DNA of 6,291 bases from an uncultured Eubacteriales bacterium (lineage in GTDB: Bacteria > Bacillota > Clostridia > Oscillospirales > CAG-272), in the NCBI GenBank assembly GCA_949878535.1, contig CATLAS010000061.1:1-6291 (forward strand). The letters run 5' to 3'. Under the pieces are notes generated by a model. That model did not search any database and was not told where the DNA came from. It was given only the letters and a program-made list of their open reading frames with translations. The number at the start of each line of letters is the position of its first letter. Within the stretch, counting starts at the first letter, position 1. Positions 6,243 through 6,291 of the stretch are shown in pieces. Both the position numbers and the translations under genes were made by a program.

Positions 6243-6291
6243 ATGCAGCTGACCAAAAATCGGGAAAGCGGTTATCAAATTATTTATCCCG
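6243..6291 (+). CDS. Start of an unidentified plus-strand gene (16 codons, truncated by the right edge)
   Basis: ATG at 6243 follows GGAG (6233-6236) at six bases and lies downstream of a good promoter and a structured leader, so it is very likely a genuine start. Only the first 16 residues are visible (MQLTKNRESGYQIIYP), without a signal peptide. The SGYQIIYP stretch is faintly like the opening strand of carbohydrate-active enzymes of the DUF4838/GH20-N type, but 16 residues cannot support a family call. It is divergent from the DUF1294 gene. Confidence 0.7.
   Translation, partial: MQLTKNRESGYQIIYP

Noticed and set aside
5973..6278. A 101-codon minus-strand open frame across the intergenic region
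   Set aside because: It overlaps the plus-strand promoter, leader and start region as well as the beginning of the DUF1294 gene, and its residues show no family resemblance.

Overview
The window looks like chromosomal DNA from a low-to-mid-GC Firmicute, most likely a member of the Clostridia. Support for this comes from the strong GGAG-type ribosome binding sites, sigma-A-like promoters with AT-rich spacers, a GTG-started lipoprotein, and the order miaB - YlbF/YmcA-family gene - mutS, which is a known Firmicutes arrangement (in Bacillus subtilis: ymcB/miaB, ymcA, cotE, mutS). Apart from one truncated gene at the right edge, every gene reads on the minus strand, so transcription runs from high to low coordinates. 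I see no mobile element, CRISPR array, tRNA or rRNA.

Layout in transcription order. (a) 6242-6043 is a divergent intergenic region. It holds a good plus-strand promoter, a leader hairpin and, at 6243, the first 16 codons of a plus-strand gene that leaves the window. (b) 6042-5528 is a two-gene unit: a DUF1294 membrane protein followed by a 72-residue two-helix membrane protein whose GTG start overlaps the DUF1294 stop. A clear intrinsic terminator (5521-5494) closes it. (c) 5483-4372 is a separately promoted lipoprotein of the ApbE (FAD:protein FMN transferase) fold. Its start is a GTG at 5406, directly downstream of an excellent promoter, and it appears to lack several catalytic residues of the family. 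(d) 4371-4237 is a 135-base spacer with overlapping inverted repeats that can form two mutually exclusive hairpins. (e) 4236-1 is a tightly packed run: a TVP38/TMEM64-family membrane protein, miaB (overlapping it by 11 bases), a YlbF/YmcA-family protein with a four-cysteine tail, and mutS, cut by the left edge after 544 codons.

The genes in (e) combine membrane, tRNA-modification, RNA-processing-regulator and DNA-repair functions. MiaB is an Fe-S enzyme, and the YlbF/YmcA-family protein has a cysteine tail typical of Fe-S or metal binding, so the pair may share Fe-S biology. MutS is probably co-transcribed as a consequence of conserved gene order. I do not see a clearly new multi-gene system. 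The most interesting points are the apparently degenerate ApbE lipoprotein, the switch-like hairpin pair ahead of the TVP38-miaB operon, and the coupled DUF1294/small membrane protein pair.
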